From positions 1 through 64,000 of the forward strand of contig NZ_FLSP01000015.1 in NCBI RefSeq assembly GCF_900091315.1: a DNA stretch of 64,000 nt, in the 5' to 3' direction. The stretch is from Streptomyces sp. DI166. Lineage in GTDB: Bacteria; Actinomycetota; Actinomycetes; Streptomycetales; Streptomycetaceae. Shown in pieces: positions 60,784-64,000 of this stretch (within the stretch, counting starts at the first letter, position 1; each line of letters begins with the position of its first letter). The translations under genes were made by a program, and so were the position numbers. The notes beneath the pieces were generated by a model that worked only from the letters and a program-made list of their open reading frames with translations, was not told the DNA's origin and made no database searches.

Positions 60784-61730
60784 TCGAGGTCAGGGATCTG
60801 GTGAAGTCCTACGGCGGGCGCCGGGTCCTGGACGGTCTGACGTTCACGGCCGAACCGGGCCGCGTCACGGCGTTCCTGGGGCCCAACGGCGCGGGCAAGA
60901 GCACCACCCTGCGGATGATCCTCGGCCTCGGCATCCCCGACGCCGGCCACGCCCTCGTGAACGGCGTCCGCTACGCCGAACTCCGCGACCCGCTGCGCAC
61001 CGTGGGCGCCCTGCTCGACGCGTCCGCCTGCCATCCCGCGCGCAGCCCCCGCGCCCACCTCACCTGGCTCGCCCGCACCCAGCGCATTCCCGCGGCGCGC
61101 GTGGACGAGGTGCTCGGCCTGGTGGGTCTGGCTCCGGCCGCGCGGCGGCCCGTACGGGGCTTCTCGCTCGGCATGCGGCAGCGGCTCGGTATCGCCGTCG
61201 CCCTGCTCGGCGACCCCGGGACGGTGATCCTGGACGAGCCCATGAACGGCCTCGACCCCGAGGGCATCCAATGGCTGCGCGGCCTGCTGCGCGCCCTCGC
61301 CGACGAGGGCCGTACGGTCCTGGTCTCCAGCCACCTCATGCGCGAGATGGCGGTGGTCGCCGACCAGGTCCTGGTGATCGGCCGGGGCCGGGTCCTCGCG
61401 GACGGCGGCCTCACCGAGTTCCTGGAGACCGACCTTCCACCGGTCCGCCTGGTCACGCCCCGGCTCGACGAACTCTCCCGCGCCCTGCGGGCGGAAGGAG
61501 CCCGGGTGACCCACGACAGCGACCCGCACCGGGCCACCGTGACCGGCCTGACGAGCGCCCGCATCGGCGACATCGCGGCCCAGAACGCCTGGAGCGTGCA
61601 CGAACTGACTCCCGTACGGCCCTCGTTGGAGGAGGCGTATATGCGCCTGACCGCGGAGGCGGTGGAGTACCGGTCGGCGACGGCCGCGTCGACCAAGAAG
61701 GAGGCCGCGTCCCATGCGTCCCTCAAGTGA
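60780..61730 (+). CDS. ABC transporter ATPase 2 of the bacteriocin locus
   Basis: The 316-residue ATPase has Walker A GPNGAGKST, signature FSLGMRQRLG and Walker B TVILDEPMNGLDPEG, plus a C-terminal domain of about 90 residues that is common in BcrA/NatA-type drug and lantibiotic-immunity ATPases. It pairs with the ABC-2 permease encoded next. Self-protection by pumping the peptide off the membrane is a likely role. The start is GTG, overlapping the previous stop. Confidence 0.92.
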   Translation: MIEVRDLVKSYGGRRVLDGLTFTAEPGRVTAFLGPNGAGKSTTLRMILGLGIPDAGHALVNGVRYAELRDPLRTVGALLDASACHPARSPRAHLTWLARTQRIPAARVDEVLGLVGLAPAARRPVRGFSLGMRQRLGIAVALLGDPGTVILDEPMNGLDPEGIQWLRGLLRALADEGRTVLVSSHLMREMAVVADQVLVIGRGRVLADGGLTEFLETDLPPVRLVTPRLDELSRALRAEGARVTHDSDPHRATVTGLTSARIGDIAAQNAWSVHELTPVRPSLEEAYMRLTAEAVEYRSATAASTKKEAASHASLK

Positions 61731-62502
61731 CCGCCAGGCGCCGGGCGGCGGCCCGCGCGACTTCGCCGCCGCCGAGTGGACGAAGCTCCGTTCCCTGCGC
61801 TCCACTTGGGCCCTGCTCGCCCTCGGCACCGTGCTCACGGTCCTGGTGAGCCTGCTGTTCTGCGCGCTGATCGGTCCCGAGTTCCGCCGCGCGGACTCCG
61901 CCCAGCGGCGCGCGCTCGACCCGGTGGGGCTCACCTTCACCGGGCTCCAGTTCGGCCAGGTGCCTCTGGTGATCCTCGCGGTAATGGCGGTCGGGAACGA
62001 GTACGGCACCGGCATGATCCGCACCAGCCTCGCCGCCATACCGCGCCGGGGCGCACTGCTCACCGCCAAACTGGCCGTACTCGGCGCGACCGGTGCCGTC
62101 TGGGGCCTGCTCACCGGCGCGGTCGCCCTCACCGCCGGAAGCACCGTGCTCGGCGCGTCGGTCCCACTGCACACGGACGCGGTACGGGCGCTGGCCGGGG
62201 CGGGGGCGTACACGGGCCTGCTCGCGGTGCTCGCGGCGGCGCTCACCTTCATGGTGCGCCGCTCGCTCACCGCACTCGGCGTGCTGCTCCCCTTCCTGTT
62301 CGTCGTCTCGGGCGCCCTCGCCGCCACCCCACAACTCCGCTCCCTGGCCCGCCTCCTCCCGGACCGCGCGGGCCTGCGCCTGACCCAGGTCCACCAGGAC
62401 GCCGGCGACCTGTCCCCGGCGGCGGGCGGCGGGGTACTGCTGCTGTGGGCGGCCGTGGCGGCGACGGGCTCGTACGTCGCGCTGCGCCGCCAGGACTGCT
62501 GA
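61714..62502 (+). CDS. ABC-2 permease of the bacteriocin locus
   Basis: The 262-residue protein has six membrane segments and the ABC-2/BcrB pattern (AAEWTKLRSLRSTWALL at the start, VGNEYGTGMIRTSLAAIPRRG after the second segment). It overlaps ATPase 2 by 17 bp. Together they form a half-size drug or bacteriocin immunity exporter. This is the last gene of the cluster; a different regulatory pair follows on the other strand. Confidence 0.9.
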   Translation: MRPSSDRQAPGGGPRDFAAAEWTKLRSLRSTWALLALGTVLTVLVSLLFCALIGPEFRRADSAQRRALDPVGLTFTGLQFGQVPLVILAVMAVGNEYGTGMIRTSLAAIPRRGALLTAKLAVLGATGAVWGLLTGAVALTAGSTVLGASVPLHTDAVRALAGAGAYTGLLAVLAAALTFMVRRSLTALGVLLPFLFVVSGALAATPQLRSLARLLPDRAGLRLTQVHQDAGDLSPAAGGGVLLLWAAVAATGSYVALRRQDC

Positions 62503-62507
62503 GCCGG

Positions 62508-62720
62508 TCAGCTCTTAACGGCGTACGCCACGAAGCCCACCCACGCCTCCGGCGCGACAGCGAGATGCGGGCCGGTGTCCTGGCACTTGGAGTCGCGGAC
62601 GTGGATGGTGCCGGGGGTGGTGGCTACCTCTACGCAGGAATCGCCGTCAGGGCCGCTGCTGTAGCTGCTCTTGAACCACGCCAGTTCGCAGGCGTCCCCG
62701 GAGGTGGAGGTGCCACTCAT
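62508..62720 (-). CDS. DUF397 protein, downstream copy
   Basis: The 70-residue protein has the DUF397 core (AWFKSSYSSGPDGDSCVEVA) and tail (HVRDSK, then APEAWVGFVAYAV). It is a tandem paralogue of the gene at 62743. It is last in a three-gene unit with an HTH-DUF5753 regulator. Confidence 0.85.
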   Translation of the reverse strand: MSGTSTSGDACELAWFKSSYSSGPDGDSCVEVATTPGTIHVRDSKCQDTGPHLAVAPEAWVGFVAYAVKS

Positions 62721-62742
62721 GCTCTGCCCAGCCACGGGACCG

Positions 62743-62955
62743 TCAGCTCGCAGCCGCATGCGTGACGAAGTCGGCCCACGCCTCGGCGGCGACGGCGAAG
62801 CGGCGACCGGTGTCGCGGTGCTTGGAGTCACGGACGTGGACGGTGCCGGGCGTGTGGGCGACCTCGACGCAGGAGTCGCCGTCAGGGCCGCTGCTGTAGC
62901 TGCTCTTGAACCACGCCAGTTCGGAGGCTTCACCGGCGGAGGCCTTACGGATCAT
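62743..62955 (-). CDS. DUF397 protein, upstream copy
   Basis: The 70-residue protein matches the next gene closely; the core of both genes lies in a stretch of DNA that looks identical over about 45 bases, at a period of 235 bp. Its ATG overlaps the regulator stop (ATGA at 62952-62955), the normal arrangement for HTH-DUF5753/DUF397 pairs. Confidence 0.87.
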   Translation of the reverse strand: MIRKASAGEASELAWFKSSYSSGPDGDSCVEVAHTPGTVHVRDSKHRDTGRRFAVAAEAWADFVTHAAAS

Positions 62956-63827
62956 GTCTCTCCCAGCAGTTGCTCAATGAAGGCCAACGACTCCCCAGGT
63001 GGGAGAGCCTGTGCCCGGATCGTGCCATACCGCAGCTCAAGGATGCGGAGCTGCTTCAGATCCGTGACGGGACGCCCGTTGAACGCCCCGTCCGAGCGTC
63101 CGACAGCCGTACCGTCCTCGAACTTCAGTAACTCGATCCTGCCGCTCATGCCAGGGTGAGGCGCGCTGTCCATCGGCATCAGCTGGAGGGAGACGTAGCT
63201 CAACGACCCCACCTCCAGCAGGCGTTCGAATTGCTGCCGCCGGACCATTGTGCCTCCAACGTTGCGCCGCAGCGTCGCCTCTTCCAGGACAAAGCTCAGC
63301 GCGGGTGCGGGGCACCGTTCGTAGATCGTTTGCCGAGCGACACGAGCGGCTACCCGGCGCTCCAAGTCCTCCGGCGTATAGGCGGGAAGCCAGGACTCCA
63401 GCAGCGCCCTGGTGTGGTCCGAAGTCTGAAGCAGACCTGGGATGTTGCTGTTCTCGTACACCCCGATCTCAACCGCCCGCGCCTCCATCTGGGCCAGGTC
63501 CCGCACCTTCTTCGGATACCGGACCTTCTTCACGTCCTCCCAGGCCGCGGCGACGAGCCCGCCCGCGCCCAACACCTCGTCGGCCCTGTCCAGATACTCC
63601 TTCCTGGGAATCCGCTTCCCGCCCTCGATCTTGTAGACCATGTCCTCGCCGTACCCCACGGCCTTGCCGAAGTCGGCGGCGCGCATCCCCACCGCCTCGC
63701 GCCGCAGCTTCAACTGCCGCCCCACGGTGGCGACTACGGCCACGCCCCACTCGTCGTCCGGATCCACCTCCCACCCCGGCTCGTCCGCCTCGGTCCGCAG
63801 CCGTGCCGCCTCCGCGTCCACCGACAT
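62952..63827 (-). CDS. HTH-DUF5753 (WhiJ-like) regulator, intact
   Basis: The 291-residue regulator has an N-terminal extension of about 30 acidic residues, an XRE helix-turn-helix (VGRQLKLRREAVGMRAADFG... MVYKIEGGKRIPRKEYL) and the DUF5753 domain (YENSNIPGLLQTSDHTRALL... PHPGMSGRIELLKFEDG). Such proteins work with DUF397 partners and affect development or antibiotic production in Streptomyces. The start at ATG 63827 has only a weak ribosome site. It is the intact counterpart of the broken locus at 38-39 kb. Confidence 0.87.
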   Translation of the reverse strand: MSVDAEAARLRTEADEPGWEVDPDDEWGVAVVATVGRQLKLRREAVGMRAADFGKAVGYGEDMVYKIEGGKRIPRKEYLDRADEVLGAGGLVAAAWEDVKKVRYPKKVRDLAQMEARAVEIGVYENSNIPGLLQTSDHTRALLESWLPAYTPEDLERRVAARVARQTIYERCPAPALSFVLEEATLRRNVGGTMVRRQQFERLLEVGSLSYVSLQLMPMDSAPHPGMSGRIELLKFEDGTAVGRSDGAFNGRPVTDLKQLRILELRYGTIRAQALPPGESLAFIEQLLGET

Positions 63828-64000
63828 GTCCCGTGCCGCCCCTCCGTCGTACCGCCTCGTACCCGCCACGCCTCTACCCGTACGGGCCGCTCCGACAGCC
63901 CGGACAGCACCGGACAACGACCGGACAGTCACCGTACGCAACCGCAGCGTCACTCCTCACGGTAAGCAAATACGGCCACGCTGAGTGACGTGATCCAGAA

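Noticed and set aside
63828..64000. A further gene at the window end
   Set aside because: The last 173 bases hold only an upstream extension of the regulator frame and an open plus-strand shadow; no start, ribosome site or motif is visible.

Overview
The window is a piece of a Streptomyces chromosome. The signs are very high G+C with strong third-position bias, many GTG and TTG starts, several DUF397 / helix-turn-helix-DUF5753 regulator pairs, secreted lignocellulose enzymes, snapalysin, an LAETG-type sortase substrate, and dense operons joined by 4-bp ATGA or GTGA overlaps. I recognise no rRNA, tRNA, CRISPR array, insertion sequence or phage.

Layout. (1) 1-11 kb is envelope biology: an M23 endopeptidase and a divergent secreted DPBB-like protein that share an almost identical C-terminal SH3 module; a five-gene operon FemX-MurJ-response regulator-histidine kinase-lipoprotein; an L,D-transpeptidase lipoprotein; and a NodB deacetylase. 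(2) 10.5-17.7 kb holds small metabolic genes, a PAP2-type membrane enzyme, a GNAT enzyme, a xylanase / acetylxylan esterase pair (xlnB-axeA), a LysR regulator and a DJ-1/PfpI protein. (3) 17.9-22.1 kb is a NarL-type two-component system and an MMPL transporter, followed by about 0.8 kb of G+C-rich repeat DNA. (4) 22.9-26.5 kb is an arsenic locus: arsR-arsC, divergent from a flavoprotein with a cysteine-rich tail and an MFS transporter. (5) 26.7-42.6 kb is mixed: lipase, metallo-beta-lactamase fold protein with a divergent CGNR regulator, M24 peptidase, LAETG protein, nucleoside hydrolase, GAF-ANTAR, an HTH-TPR regulator, a frameshifted HTH-DUF5753 gene beside a DUF397 protein with three motif copies, a possible pseudo-caspase, and a PP2C phosphatase. 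(6) 42.8-55.7 kb holds snapalysin with its LysR regulator, PhoX with a candidate PHO box, a repeat-bearing VWA protein, methionyl-tRNA synthetase, a pyruvyltransferase-family protein and an FG-GAP protein. (7) 55.7-62.5 kb looks like a complete circular-bacteriocin locus. (8) 62.5-63.8 kb is an intact HTH-DUF5753 gene with two tandem DUF397 genes.

The most interesting system is region 7. A small cationic hydrophobic precursor ends in KKGGKKAVIA, close to the C-terminus of enterocin AS-48. After a strong hairpin come a DUF95/SpoIIM-like membrane protein, two more membrane proteins, a large permease-like protein with a small ABC ATPase, and a second ABC ATPase/ABC-2 permease pair, mostly overlapping stop-to-start. 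A short LuxR-type regulator is divergent. The gene set matches the known plan of Firmicute circular bacteriocin clusters, here in an actinomycete. Family assignments come from motifs read by eye; no database search was possible.
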